Below, piece after piece: positions 44,249 through 53,166 of a stretch of 64,000 bases of DNA. A program made the translations under genes and the position numbers. The notes below the pieces were generated by a model. The model saw only the letters and a list, made by a program, of their open reading frames with translations, ran no database searches and was not told where the DNA came from. The DNA comes from Verrucomicrobiota bacterium (lineage in GTDB: Bacteria > Verrucomicrobiota > Verrucomicrobiia > Verrucomicrobiales > Verrucomicrobiaceae), in contig JAFLEI010000011.1 in the NCBI GenBank assembly GCA_017301975.1, forward strand, positions 113,012 to 177,011. Reading direction: 5' to 3'. How positions within the stretch are numbered: the stretch's first letter is position 1; every line of letters starts with the position of its first letter.

Positions 44249-45700
44249 ATGCTCCCCCCCTCAGACACCGCCCTCCGCGATCAGACCCGCCGCCACTTCT
44301 TCAGCCAGTGCGGCATGGGCATCGGCTCCGTCGCGCTTGCATCTTTGATGGCGGAACGCGGTCTGCATGCCGCCAGCGCCGCCGCAGCCCCCGGGCCGGG
44401 CGTCATGAAGAAAGGCGACGTCACGCCACGCGCGAAAAACGTCATCTACCTCTTCATGGCCGGCGGGCCCTCACAGCTCGAGCTCTTCGACTACAAGCCC
44501 AAGCTCGTCGAACTCAACGGCCAGCCCATCCCGCAGAGCTACATCGAGGGCAAACGCTTTGCCTTCATGGGCACCAGCAACGGCTTCAAGCTCCTCGGCA
44601 CCCGCCGCGAGTTCCAGCAGCGCGGCCAGAGCGGCGCCTGGGTCAGCGACATGCTGCCTTACATGCAGGGCGTCGTGGATGACATCAGCATCGTCACCAC
44701 CTGCAAAACGGAGCTTTTCAATCACGCCCCGGCCAAGCTCTTCATGAACACCGGCAGCGGCCAGTTTGGGCGCCCCTCCATGGGCTCCTGGGTCACCTAC
44801 GGCATCGGCAGTGAATCGAGCGATCTGCCCGGCTTCGTCGTGCTGCAGAGCGGTCCGCGCGGTCCCCGTGGCGGTGCCGTGCTCTGGGGCAGCGGCTTCC
44901 TGCCCACCACCTACCAGGGCGTGCCATTGCGTGGCACGGGCGAGCCCATCCTGAATCTCTCCACGCCCGCCGCCTACAGCGCCGCCAGCCAGCGCCGCGT
45001 CATCGACACCGCACGCGAGTTAAACCTCTCCCGCCTCGTGGAAACCGGCGACGACGAAATCCAGACCCGCATCAACGCCTACGAGATGGCCTGGCGCATG
45101 CAGAGCAGCGCCCCGGAGCTGATCGACCTCAAAGGCGAATCCAAAGCCACCCTCGATCTCTACGGCGTCGATCCCACCCAGCCCTCCTTCGCCCGCAACT
45201 GCCTCCTCGCCCGGCGTCTCGTCGAGCGCGGCACCCGCTTCGTGCAGCTCTACCACACCAGTTGGGACAATCACGGCGGCAAAGGCGAAACCCTCGAAGA
45301 CGACTTCCCCAAGGTCGTCAAAGACGTCGATCAAGGCTGTGCCGCCCTCATCCGCGACCTCAAATCACGTGGCTTGCTGGAAGAAACCCTCGTCATCTGG
45401 GGCGGCGAATTTGGCCGCACCCCCATGGGCGAAAACCGCGACAAAACCGGCCGCAATCACCACATCGACGCCTTCACCATGTGGTTCGCCGGCGGTGGTG
45501 TGAAAGCCGGCCAGACCCTCGGCAAGACCGACGAGCTCGGCTTCGGCGTCGCCGAAGACCCCGCCCACGTCCACGATCTCCACGCCACCATCTTGCATCT
45601 TCTCGGCCTCGAGCACGAAAAACTTACCTTCAAATTCCAAGGCCGCGACTTCCGCCTTACCGACGTCCACGGCAAAGTCCTGCACAAGCTGCTCGCATAA
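44249..45700 (+). CDS. DUF1501 secreted protein
   Basis: A 483-residue protein of the DUF1501 family, related to sulfatase/alkaline-phosphatase folds. The N-terminus has a twin-Arg-like export signal (TRRHFFSQCGMGIGSVALASL), suggesting Tat export of a folded protein. Family blocks are NVIYLFMAGGPSQLELFDYKP, FVQLYHTSWDNHGG, LVIWGGEFGRTPMGENRDKTGRNHH and VHDLHATILHLLGLEH. DUF1501 genes usually sit beside a PSD1 gene; here the nearest one is at the far end of the window (67-3669). Physiological function is unknown. Confidence 0.92.
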   Translation: MLPPSDTALRDQTRRHFFSQCGMGIGSVALASLMAERGLHAASAAAAPGPGVMKKGDVTPRAKNVIYLFMAGGPSQLELFDYKPKLVELNGQPIPQSYIEGKRFAFMGTSNGFKLLGTRREFQQRGQSGAWVSDMLPYMQGVVDDISIVTTCKTELFNHAPAKLFMNTGSGQFGRPSMGSWVTYGIGSESSDLPGFVVLQSGPRGPRGGAVLWGSGFLPTTYQGVPLRGTGEPILNLSTPAAYSAASQRRVIDTARELNLSRLVETGDDEIQTRINAYEMAWRMQSSAPELIDLKGESKATLDLYGVDPTQPSFARNCLLARRLVERGTRFVQLYHTSWDNHGGKGETLEDDFPKVVKDVDQGCAALIRDLKSRGLLEETLVIWGGEFGRTPMGENRDKTGRNHHIDAFTMWFAGGGVKAGQTLGKTDELGFGVAEDPAHVHDLHATILHLLGLEHEKLTFKFQGRDFRLTDVHGKVLHKLLA

Positions 45701-45778
45701 ATTGGCGAGCACGAGTGGCACTCGTTTAAAAGCATTCACAGAGAAAGGGAGCACCTCAGACCCAATCGCTCCCGGAGC

Positions 45779-45794
45779 GCGGACTTCAGTCCGC
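45779..45794. repeat. GCGGACTTCAGTCCGC palindrome
   Basis: Seven-pair stem GCGGACT/AGTCCGC with a two-base centre. No second copy was found in this window. Confidence 0.45.
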
Positions 45795-45959
45795 AGCACT
45801 CCGCAAAAACACCTGCCTCCGCGCTCCTCCCTCGTGTTCCCAGCACCGCAAGCACACCGAATTCCAAACAAACCCCAAAGCTCGGCATTCACCAACGATA
45901 GCAGTTTGCGAAACCGATTTCCGAACTCCTCCTCCCGTCGCCCTGCTCCAGCGCTGGTA

Positions 45960-45980
45960 GGGACGCGTTGTGCGCGTCCC
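45960..45980 (+). terminator. Possible terminator hairpin GGGACGCG/CGCGTCCC
   Basis: An eight-pair GC-rich stem with loop TTGTG, followed by ACTTTTCG. It lies 260 bases after the DUF1501 stop and 163 before the nnr end, so which transcript it would serve is unclear. Confidence 0.35.
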
Positions 45981-46142
45981 ACTTTTCGAGTCTATGCCAC
46001 TCGCAGGCCATCCAAAAAGGTACGCCGTCCTCACCGCCATCTGCATCGCAATGGCCGTGGGATGGAAAAGAACGCAACGAGGAGACGAGCGCCGGATGAG
46101 ATGCGGTTCCATAGCACCCACGTCAGGCACCAAGCCCCTTCC

Positions 46143-47648
46143 TCAAAATCGGCCTTCCTTCAAATCCCTCAGCGCCCCTCCCAGATGCGCCGTGACATCG
46201 CTCGCCCCCACCGACTCCATCGCCGACTCTTCCTCAATCACAAACCGCTCCGCAGCCCGACCGCACAGCCAAGCTCCCAGCCCCGCCGCCTGATGCAACG
46301 TGAGCCGCTGCGCAACAAACGCAGCACACACACCGGTTAAAACATCCCCCATGCCACCGCTCGCCATCCCCGGATGTCCTGTGGAGTTGAACAACGTCGG
46401 CTGCCCCGGCGTGGCGATCACCGTCCGCGTCCCCTTGAGCAGCAGCGTGCGCCCTGGAGCGTTTTCAGTCAGCGCCTCGACAAGCTTCCGCCGGCCCATG
46501 CCATGCCAGCCGGGGAAATTGCGTAGCAGCCGGTCCATCTCACCCGGGTGCGGTGTCATCAGGCGCGGCAGTCTGCCCGTGGCATCCATCACCTCGGGGT
46601 GTTGCGCCAGCATCGTCAGCGCATCCGCATCCACGACGGCGGGAGTCTTCTTTTTTTTCAGCACCTCCAGAACTTCCTTCTCATGCTCAAAGCCGAGGCC
46701 CGGACCAATCGCCAGCGCATCAAATCGCATCTCCAGCACATCCCGGTAATCATCGATCACCTTCACCATCACCTCCGCCGGCACACGCGCGGCTAGCAGT
46801 GGGTACGCCTCTTCCTTCACCAGCAGTGTCACCAGCCCCGCCCCTGCGCGAATGGCTCCCCGGCAGGCCAGTTCCGCGGCACCGAAGAAGCCCCGCGATC
46901 CCGCCAGGATGCCCACTCGCCCGGCATCGCCCTTGTGCATGTCATTGGCACGGCGCGGCAGCCAGGAGCGCAGCAGCCGGGGCGTCAGCACTTCGGCCTG
47001 CGCATCCCCATCCGTATGCGACAAATCAGGCAGCGGCACCTGTGCGATGCGTCCCACATAATGATCGGCCCCGTCCTCCAGCAGCCCCGCTTTGATCTGC
47101 GCCACCACGGCGGTCACATCCGCTTCCACCGCATCCTCACTGGCATCGCCATGATCACCGTCGAGTCCCGATGGAATGTCCATCGCAACCGTCACCGCAT
47201 GCCGCTGCGTGCGCAGCGTGTTCATTTCTCGCGCCAGCACCTGAAGTTCCGGCTTCATCGGTCCTTGGGCTCCGATGCCGAGCAGTCCGTCCAGACTCAC
47301 GATCGGCCCTGCTGGAAAATCAAACGCCGTCGCATCCTCCAAAAGGCGGACCAGACTGCCCAGCGCGGCCAGATGCTCACGCGGCAGCGGCTTCATCGCA
47401 GAGGGCTCCGCACTCAGCCGGGCATACAACTGCCAGCCATCAGCGACCAGTTCACGCGCCGCGACGAGCGCATCACCCGCGTTGTTGCCTTTGCCGAGAA
47501 ACAGCACCAGCGATCCCGCACGCGGAGCAAACTGACGCACCACCTTCGCGATCCCACATCCCGCCTCCTCCATCAATGCCGCCGCACTCACGCCGCGCGC
47601 AAAGGCCGCCTCCTCGCACTGCTGCATCTGGCGGCACGTGACGATCAT
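46143..47648 (-). CDS. nnr: Bifunctional NAD(P)H-hydrate epimerase/dehydratase
   Basis: A 501-residue repair enzyme. The N-terminal half (about 1-215) is the YjeF epimerase, with LVLFLGKGNNAGDALVAARELV and VAMDIPSGLDGDHGD. The C-terminal half (about 225-501) is the ADP-dependent dehydratase, with MHKGDAGRVGILAGSRGFFGAAELA, LMTPHPGEMDRLL, and GHPGMASGGMGDVLTGV. Together they convert damaged hydrated NAD(P)H back to NAD(P)H. The start overlaps the upstream 251-residue gene in GTGA/ATGA fashion (47645-47648), so these are co-translated. Confidence 0.95.
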   Translation of the reverse strand: MIVTCRQMQQCEEAAFARGVSAAALMEEAGCGIAKVVRQFAPRAGSLVLFLGKGNNAGDALVAARELVADGWQLYARLSAEPSAMKPLPREHLAALGSLVRLLEDATAFDFPAGPIVSLDGLLGIGAQGPMKPELQVLAREMNTLRTQRHAVTVAMDIPSGLDGDHGDASEDAVEADVTAVVAQIKAGLLEDGADHYVGRIAQVPLPDLSHTDGDAQAEVLTPRLLRSWLPRRANDMHKGDAGRVGILAGSRGFFGAAELACRGAIRAGAGLVTLLVKEEAYPLLAARVPAEVMVKVIDDYRDVLEMRFDALAIGPGLGFEHEKEVLEVLKKKKTPAVVDADALTMLAQHPEVMDATGRLPRLMTPHPGEMDRLLRNFPGWHGMGRRKLVEALTENAPGRTLLLKGTRTVIATPGQPTLFNSTGHPGMASGGMGDVLTGVCAAFVAQRLTLHQAAGLGAWLCGRAAERFVIEEESAMESVGASDVTAHLGGALRDLKEGRF

Positions 47649-48400
47649 GGGATCTCCGCTGCTTCCAGCAGCATGGCTTTGAGTTGATGGGCCGACTGCA
47701 CCGTCTCCTGCGTCGTCTTTGTCGCCGGCAGAGACAGCACCCGCGTGCCTTTGGCCGTCGTGTCCAGCGCCCGTGAGATGCCCTCGATGCCTGCCACTTC
47801 GGGCCCGCCGAGCACTAGGAGATGCATCAGCCGTTCGCCATCCCGCTGCAGTCCATCCTTCAACTGCTTCAGCGCTTCCGGCGTGTCGGGAATGAAGGCA
47901 AAGCGCAATGAACGCACCACTTTCTCACCCGTCAGTTCATGCGCGACAGCCAGGGATTCGGCGATGGCTTGCACCGTGTTTTCCTGCGGCTCCGTGCCGC
48001 CGTACAGAGCCAGCACCATCACGACTTCCAGCGGGCGCTTAACTCCCGTCAGCTCGGCGTCAATGACCGACTTCTCGCTGCCAAAGCGCCCGCGCCGCAC
48101 CGTGTAGCCCATGTTCTCCGCTCCCATGGTGGATTCCAGATAACCCGGGATGCTCAGGTCCCGGTCCGCCTTGCCCAAGGCCGTGCGCACGATCCCCGCA
48201 TACCGTTCGATGCTCTCCGGGCTGATCTGCCGCCGCAGCGCCAGCGCATACTTGAAGGAGCGGTCCGCTGCCTGGTCCTTCTTCCACTGCCAGATGCCAA
48301 AGGAGGCAATTCCCAGCAGAATCGTGCCCACAGGCAGCATGACGAGCGCGAAACGAATCCAGCGTCCAGGATCAGCAGAGGTGGGTTGGGCTTCAGTCAT
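47645..48400 (-). CDS. Hypothetical membrane-anchored protein
   Basis: A 251-residue protein with one membrane helix at about 16-38 after a short cytoplasmic tail. The extracytoplasmic part includes IERYAGIVRTALGKADRDLSIPGYLESTMGAENMGYTVRR and a strand-helix order around VVMVLALYGGTEPQENTVQAIAESLAVAHELTGEKVVRSLRFAFIPD. This recalls the core of M28-type aminopeptidases but without a visible set of zinc ligands. It may be an inactive M28-like domain; that is inference. It precedes nnr with a four-base overlap and follows folK by 69 bases. Confidence 0.65.
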   Translation of the reverse strand: MTEAQPTSADPGRWIRFALVMLPVGTILLGIASFGIWQWKKDQAADRSFKYALALRRQISPESIERYAGIVRTALGKADRDLSIPGYLESTMGAENMGYTVRRGRFGSEKSVIDAELTGVKRPLEVVMVLALYGGTEPQENTVQAIAESLAVAHELTGEKVVRSLRFAFIPDTPEALKQLKDGLQRDGERLMHLLVLGGPEVAGIEGISRALDTTAKGTRVLSLPATKTTQETVQSAHQLKAMLLEAAEIP

Positions 48401-48469
48401 GGTCCGTTATTCCATAGCAAGAATCCGCGTCATGCCACGCAGAATCCGCGAAGTCAGGCAAAGCCGGTA

Positions 48470-48934
48470 TCACTCCAACCCCGCCAAAAGATCGGCAACC
48501 GACACCTTCTGCCCCGGCAGCACCAGCTCAGGCCGGATGTCCGCCAGCGGCTCCAGCACAAAACGCCGCAGGTGCATGCGCGGGTGCGGCAGCGTCAGCA
48601 CCGGATCATCGCTCACCACGTCATCCGCATACAGCAGATCCAGATCCAGCGTGCGCGGCGAGTTCCGCTCCCGCTGCTCCGGCCGTCCCAGCGCCTGCTC
48701 GATGGCCTTGAGGTGCTCATGCAGCTCCTGCGGCAAACACCCCGCCTCCACCTCAATCACCGTATTCAAAAACGCCTGCGTCCCCGGCGCACAATCCACC
48801 GGCTCCGTCTCATACACCCGCGCACTCGCATTGAGCCTGATCCCCGGCACACGTGCCATCAGCAGCTCGATCCCACGCCGCATGTTCTCAGCGCGATCAC
48901 CAAGATTAGAGCCAAGGGCAATGCCGAAGTTCAT
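48470..48934 (-). CDS. folK: 2-amino-4-hydroxy-6-hydroxymethyldihydropteridine pyrophosphokinase
   Basis: A 154-residue folate enzyme that transfers pyrophosphate from ATP to the pterin. The start MNFGIALGSNLGDRAENM is the family N-terminus. The central signature is ERNSPRTLDLDLLYADD, and the substrate/ATP segment is LTLPHPRMHLRRFVLEPL. The ATG at 48934 was chosen over an upstream start at 48985, which would add 17 residues before the conserved beginning. It is followed after 69 bases by the membrane-anchored gene and preceded by dapB. Confidence 0.95.
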   Translation of the reverse strand: MNFGIALGSNLGDRAENMRRGIELLMARVPGIRLNASARVYETEPVDCAPGTQAFLNTVIEVEAGCLPQELHEHLKAIEQALGRPEQRERNSPRTLDLDLLYADDVVSDDPVLTLPHPRMHLRRFVLEPLADIRPELVLPGQKVSVADLLAGLE

Positions 48935-48992
48935 GGTTTGCAGTTCTTGGCGATGGCTCGGAAAACAACCGTTCAGGCACCGCAAACTCCGC

Positions 48993-49730
48993 CTACTTCA
49001 GCCCCAGCACATCCTGCATGTCATACAGCCCCGCCGGCTTCCCGGCCAACCACACTGCGGCACGCACGGAGCCATTGGCAAACGTATCCCGGCTGCTGGC
49101 CTTGTGCGTGAGTTCCACGCGCTCGCCCACATTGGCAAAGATCACCGTGTGATCGCCCACGACATCGCCGCCACGAATCGCATGCACACCGATTTCCTTC
49201 GGCGTGCGGGCACCCACATCGCCAAAGCGGCCATGCTTGCAGTCCTTGTCATACTCCAGGCCACGCACATCCGCGAGGATCTCGACCAGCGTGCGTGCCG
49301 TGCCGCTGGGGGAGTCCTTCTTCATGCGGTGATGCATCTCCACGACTTCGAGATCAAAATCCGGTCCGAGCAGCTCCGTGGCTTTGCGCGTCAGCCAAAA
49401 CAAGGTGTTCACGCCGACGCTGTAATTCGAGGCAAACACCACCGGCAGCGTCTTCGCCGTTTCACGGATGCGCGCCAGTTCCTCATTGGTGTGTCCCGTG
49501 GTGCCAATGACGAGGCTCTTCTTCTGCTTCAGACACTCATCCAGTAGTTCATTCGTGAACAGGTGGGAGGAAAAATCGATCACGATGTCCGCTTTTTCGA
49601 GCGCCGGGGACAGGGCATCGCCCACGTCAATCGTGGAGGCGACGGTGACGTTTTGAGCCTCGGCGGCACGGATGATGGCCTGGCCCATGCGGCCTTTGCT
49701 GCCAGTGATGAGGAGTTTGATGTCGGACAT
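48993..49730 (-). CDS. dapB: 4-hydroxy-tetrahydrodipicolinate reductase
   Basis: A 245-residue enzyme of the diaminopimelate/lysine pathway. The N-terminal nucleotide-binding motif is ITGSKGRMGQAI. VIDFSSH and VIGTTGH follow. The catalytic segment is EVVEMHHRMKKDSPSGTA, holding the conserved His pair and Lys. The C-terminal GVHAIRGGDVVGDHTVIFANVGERVELTHKA is typical. It supplies DAP for peptidoglycan, consistent with a Gram-negative type wall. folK follows after 58 bases. Confidence 0.96.
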   Translation of the reverse strand: MSDIKLLITGSKGRMGQAIIRAAEAQNVTVASTIDVGDALSPALEKADIVIDFSSHLFTNELLDECLKQKKSLVIGTTGHTNEELARIRETAKTLPVVFASNYSVGVNTLFWLTRKATELLGPDFDLEVVEMHHRMKKDSPSGTARTLVEILADVRGLEYDKDCKHGRFGDVGARTPKEIGVHAIRGGDVVGDHTVIFANVGERVELTHKASSRDTFANGSVRAAVWLAGKPAGLYDMQDVLGLK

Positions 49731-49741
49731 GATGAGCCGGT

Positions 49742-52591
49742 TTAATAAACGGGCAGCTGTAATGATGCAAGAGGCGGCTGAACGCTGTGCAGCGGGTCGT
49801 GCAGCAGGATTTCGTCAAAGCTGGCGTTGGGGGAACGCTCTGCAGGTGGCCAGAACTGACCGCTGCGGATGCGCTGCACCGCCTCGGCGGCGCACTGATG
49901 CGCGGCCTCGATCAGCGCCGCTTCAAATCCCTCCCACGGCAGAATGGCTGTGTCCTGGATGCTTTTCGGCAGCGCGAAGTAGGCCACGCTGCTGATCGAC
50001 TGGCCGCGCTTCTGCAAAGCGGCGGCGTAGAGCGGCAGTTGCAGATCCAGCCACATCCCGCGCCTGCCGTCGGGCAGGTCAAAGCACTTCCATTCATCCG
50101 CCTCGCTCAGCTTCGTGCGGGCCGTGATCACTTTGACATGAGCCTCCTGCGGCGTGCGCGGTTTGTCGGAGCTTTTAAAATCGACAATGCGCAGCGTGCC
50201 GTCCACATGGCGCTCCACCCGGTCAATGCGGCCTCTCAAACGAGCCTCCGCAATGAGGAAGGGCATGGCATCCTCCTTGTCACCGATGAGCAGTTCCGCA
50301 TCAATGCACTGCCAGCCTTCCTGCCGGTTCCTGGCTTCGATCTCCGCCGCCTTTCGCAGCCGCTGCAAAATGCTTTCCAGTTGCAGCGTGATCAGCGGCG
50401 CAGGTCGCTGCCCATGGATTTCTCTCACCCGGTCACGTGCCGCCGTCTCCAGGCAATCGGCGATATGGGCAGGGTGCGTGCTGTCACGCATGCCGGGGTC
50501 CAGGCTCAGCCGATGAAACGCATGATGAATCAGATTGCCAAACTCTGCGGCATCCAGCTCACGCTTGTCCGTCTCGATGGAGCTCATGCTTTTCGTGCAG
50601 CTCAGGTAGTAGCGAAACGGGCAGCTCAGATACTCGCGCAGGCGGGAAGGGGAGATCGTTTCCAACGGCTTCGCGCTCCAGTCCGGCTGCAGCTTCCACG
50701 CCAGCGTGCGCGGCGGCTCGGCGGCGGACGGTTGATCCTCCTCCTTCGGAAACAGATGGGCCACCCGCTGCGCCAGCGCCGCATTGTCGCATAAAAACAG
50801 CAGCCGCGAGGGGCGCAAAGCATCGCCATTCTCGCTCCACTGTCCGCACAGCAGTCGCAGGCGTCCGCGTTCACCCAGGCGCTGCTGCGCCAACGCGGCG
50901 AGAATGAAAGCATCACGCGCAAAGCGGGTGTTTTGACACGGCAGCCCCAGCGCCTGCCGCAGGCTGTCCGGCAGAAACGGGTGGCTGATGAAGATGCCCG
51001 GCACATGCTCTTCATTGAAGCCCGTGACGATCAGGTTCGGCGCCTTTTCCCACAGCAGTTCCAGCCAGCCCTGCAGCACGAGATCAATGTCTCCACGCGG
51101 CTCGGCGAGGCGGCTTTGCGCAAGGCATTCCAGTGACAACGAGAGCGTGTCCTCGGCTTTCGGCCGCAGTCCAAAACGTTGCGCCTCCTGCTCCAGTTCT
51201 TCCGTGATGCGCAGCCACTCCGTGGCCAGCTCCGTGCGTTCGCGGTCGCCGGGCGCATCAGGATTGAACTCCTGCTCCCCCAGCAGCTTCAAAATCAGCG
51301 TGCGCGCCGCCCGGGCCGGAGTGAGCCGCCGCAGCGATTCAAGCAAGGCAAGCGTGTTCTTGACGGCAGGCAGCAGGGCAGGGCTGTCCGCCAGCGGCAG
51401 TTCCAGCGCATGCGCCAGTGTCACGGGCAGATGCTCACCGGCAAAGTCATCCGTCTCGCGCAGCAGTTGGGAAGTGCTCTCATTGCCAGGAATGATGGCT
51501 TTACGAAATTCATCAATGCGCAGCAGCGCGGCAAAGGCGCGCCACGCCCCGGAGCTGAGAAGCAGGCGGAAACAGTCCAGCACATGCCACAGGCCCTCAC
51601 GCTGCACCGGAATGCCACCCGGTTCAAAACTGCGCGCTTCCTCCAGCGTGAGCTTTTCCAGCAGCAGGCTGCCGACCTCCGCATCGCACACGCCCAGCGC
51701 CGTTCGCCCAGTCGGCACCAGTTCGCGCATGAGATCCAGCGTCAGCGCCGCCTGCGTGGCAGGATCACGCGCCACATGGATCTGCTTGTCTTGAAATGGC
51801 AGGCTGCACTTCGCGTCCTCGCCCCAGTATTCCGGCAGCGGACGTCCGCAGGCGTCAAAGGTATGCGCCATCGACTGCGGGGCATGAATCGCAATGGTCA
51901 CTTGCACGCCGCGCCTGGCACAGCCTGCAATCCAGCCATCCAGCAGCGGCGGCAAATCCGGCGAGGCAAGCACGATAATGTGCCGCACCCCTTCCGGCAA
52001 CGCGGGCTCATGCGCATGCCGGCGCTTGAGCATCTGCGCGTCCGCCATCTTGGCCTGCGCAAGCTCCTCGAAGTACACGCGCTCGATCTTCGCCAGATCC
52101 CCCCAGCGTGCGGCCTCGCGCTGCGCAGCGGGGTGGTCGGCTGTATCGGCAAAGGTCAGTCCCCCCGTGCCGAGCAGCATTTTCAGCTCCGCCAGCATGC
52201 GTGCGGTCTCCGCCTGCCAGCCCCAGCCGGACGAAGTGGGCGGCTTGGGAAACAGCGCCGTGAGAGAATCCAGCGGCACTCGTTCGAGCGCACGCTGCCA
52301 CGCCATCTGTGATTGCACCGGCGTCGCGGCTTCAAACCGGCGCGTCTGCGGCAGCAGCGCCTGCTCCGGCAGCCAGAGATGCGGCACGATGGCCGCCGTC
52401 CCCGTCTCATTCGTCACCACCGCCAGCGCCTCACGCAGCCGGCGTCCGGCTTCACCGTTAGGCACTAGCAGCAGCGTGCTGCTGAGATCCAGCGCACGCG
52501 CAGAATCCCAGTCGCGGCACAGCAGCTCCACGGCCTGATCCAGCACGGGTGCCTTCCAGCCCCAGAACAGCCGCTGGATTTCGGCACTCAT
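49742..52591 (-). CDS. AddB-like PD-(D/E)XK exonuclease
   Basis: A 949-residue protein. The N-terminal and middle parts resemble the inactive helicase of AddB/RexB, with LLVPNGEAGRRLREAL near 42 and a middle LIVTGFNEEHVPG segment. The C-terminal quarter is a PD-(D/E)XK nuclease with ISPSRLREYLSCPFRYYL, a His/Glu helix FGNLIHHAFHRL, and the core RGRIDRVERHVDGTLRIVDFKSSD (Asp, then Asp-Phe-Lys). AddB enzymes carry four Cys for an iron-sulfur cluster. Only the Cys of LSCPF is evident, and the C-terminal trio is not seen, so the cluster may be absent. No addA/UvrD-like partner is adjacent. gntK overlaps its start by four bases. Confidence 0.82.
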   Translation of the reverse strand: MSAEIQRLFWGWKAPVLDQAVELLCRDWDSARALDLSSTLLLVPNGEAGRRLREALAVVTNETGTAAIVPHLWLPEQALLPQTRRFEAATPVQSQMAWQRALERVPLDSLTALFPKPPTSSGWGWQAETARMLAELKMLLGTGGLTFADTADHPAAQREAARWGDLAKIERVYFEELAQAKMADAQMLKRRHAHEPALPEGVRHIIVLASPDLPPLLDGWIAGCARRGVQVTIAIHAPQSMAHTFDACGRPLPEYWGEDAKCSLPFQDKQIHVARDPATQAALTLDLMRELVPTGRTALGVCDAEVGSLLLEKLTLEEARSFEPGGIPVQREGLWHVLDCFRLLLSSGAWRAFAALLRIDEFRKAIIPGNESTSQLLRETDDFAGEHLPVTLAHALELPLADSPALLPAVKNTLALLESLRRLTPARAARTLILKLLGEQEFNPDAPGDRERTELATEWLRITEELEQEAQRFGLRPKAEDTLSLSLECLAQSRLAEPRGDIDLVLQGWLELLWEKAPNLIVTGFNEEHVPGIFISHPFLPDSLRQALGLPCQNTRFARDAFILAALAQQRLGERGRLRLLCGQWSENGDALRPSRLLFLCDNAALAQRVAHLFPKEEDQPSAAEPPRTLAWKLQPDWSAKPLETISPSRLREYLSCPFRYYLSCTKSMSSIETDKRELDAAEFGNLIHHAFHRLSLDPGMRDSTHPAHIADCLETAARDRVREIHGQRPAPLITLQLESILQRLRKAAEIEARNRQEGWQCIDAELLIGDKEDAMPFLIAEARLRGRIDRVERHVDGTLRIVDFKSSDKPRTPQEAHVKVITARTKLSEADEWKCFDLPDGRRGMWLDLQLPLYAAALQKRGQSISSVAYFALPKSIQDTAILPWEGFEAALIEAAHQCAAEAVQRIRSGQFWPPAERSPNASFDEILLHDPLHSVQPPLASLQLPVY

Positions 52592-53100
52592 GAGTGTTCA
52601 AGCTTCTGGATGATGTCGTTCACGATCTCCTCGGGCGTCTGGTCAATGGAAACACGAATGATGTCAGGCGTCGGGTCCAGCGTGGCCAGCTGGCTGTCCA
52701 GCAGTGTGGGCGGCATGAAGTGCCCCTTGCGCCCCGCCAGCCGGGTGGCGATCAGCTCCTTCGTGCCGTCCAGCAGCACAAAGCGCAGCGTCTCCGGGTG
52801 GTCATGCGCCCGCAGCTTGTCCCGATAAATGGGCTTCAGCGCAGAGCAGGCCAGCACATACATCGGCGTCAGGTGGCGCATGTCCTCGATGCGCTGCCGC
52901 AGCGTCGCATACCAGGGCCACCGGTCCTCGTCATTCAGCGGTGTTCCGGCGGACATCTTCGCCTTGTTGCTGGCCGGGTGGAAATCGTCGCCGTCTTCAA
53001 AGACGCCGTCGAGCCTGGCTGCGAGCAGACTGCCGATGACAGACTTCCCGCTGCCGGAGACGCCCATGATGATGATGGTTTTTAAATCGGGGTGGAGCAT
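52588..53100 (-). CDS. gntK: Gluconokinase
   Basis: A 170-residue small kinase of the GntK/shikimate-kinase fold that phosphorylates gluconate. Walker A is IIIMGVSGSGKSVIG. The family segments FEDGDDFHPASNKAKMSAGTPLNDEDRWPWY and LACSALKPIYRDKLR are clear, as is the KGHFMPPTLLDSQLATLD loop. The ATG at 53100 gives the normal length; an in-frame start at 53139 would add 13 residues. The stop overlaps the AddB-like gene start (52588-52591). Confidence 0.95.
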   Translation of the reverse strand: MLHPDLKTIIIMGVSGSGKSVIGSLLAARLDGVFEDGDDFHPASNKAKMSAGTPLNDEDRWPWYATLRQRIEDMRHLTPMYVLACSALKPIYRDKLRAHDHPETLRFVLLDGTKELIATRLAGRKGHFMPPTLLDSQLATLDPTPDIIRVSIDQTPEEIVNDIIQKLEHS

Positions 53101-53166
53101 GTGTGAAGGTGATTTTTGTGAAGCTTGACCGTGGGGCATGCCACGCTGAGGGTGCGGGCCGAAGCC

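Larger units (their letters stand above)
45701..46142. other. Intergenic region with two dispersed-type hairpins
   Basis: About 440 bases between convergent DUF1501 and nnr genes with no credible coding frame. Two short palindromes are present: GCGGACTTCAGTCCGC at 45779-45794 and GGGACGCG-TTGTG-CGCGTCCC at 45960-45980. The second is followed by ACTTTTCG, and either could form part of the transcription end of one flanking gene. Confidence 0.5.

Noticed and set aside
46553..47687. Plus-strand frames of 156-250 residues
   Set aside because: Antisense to nnr, which carries full epimerase and dehydratase motifs.
52588..53100. Shikimate kinase identity for the small P-loop kinase
   Set aside because: The DDFHPASNKAKMSAGTPLND segment and the KGHFMPPTLLDSQ loop are specific to gluconokinase.
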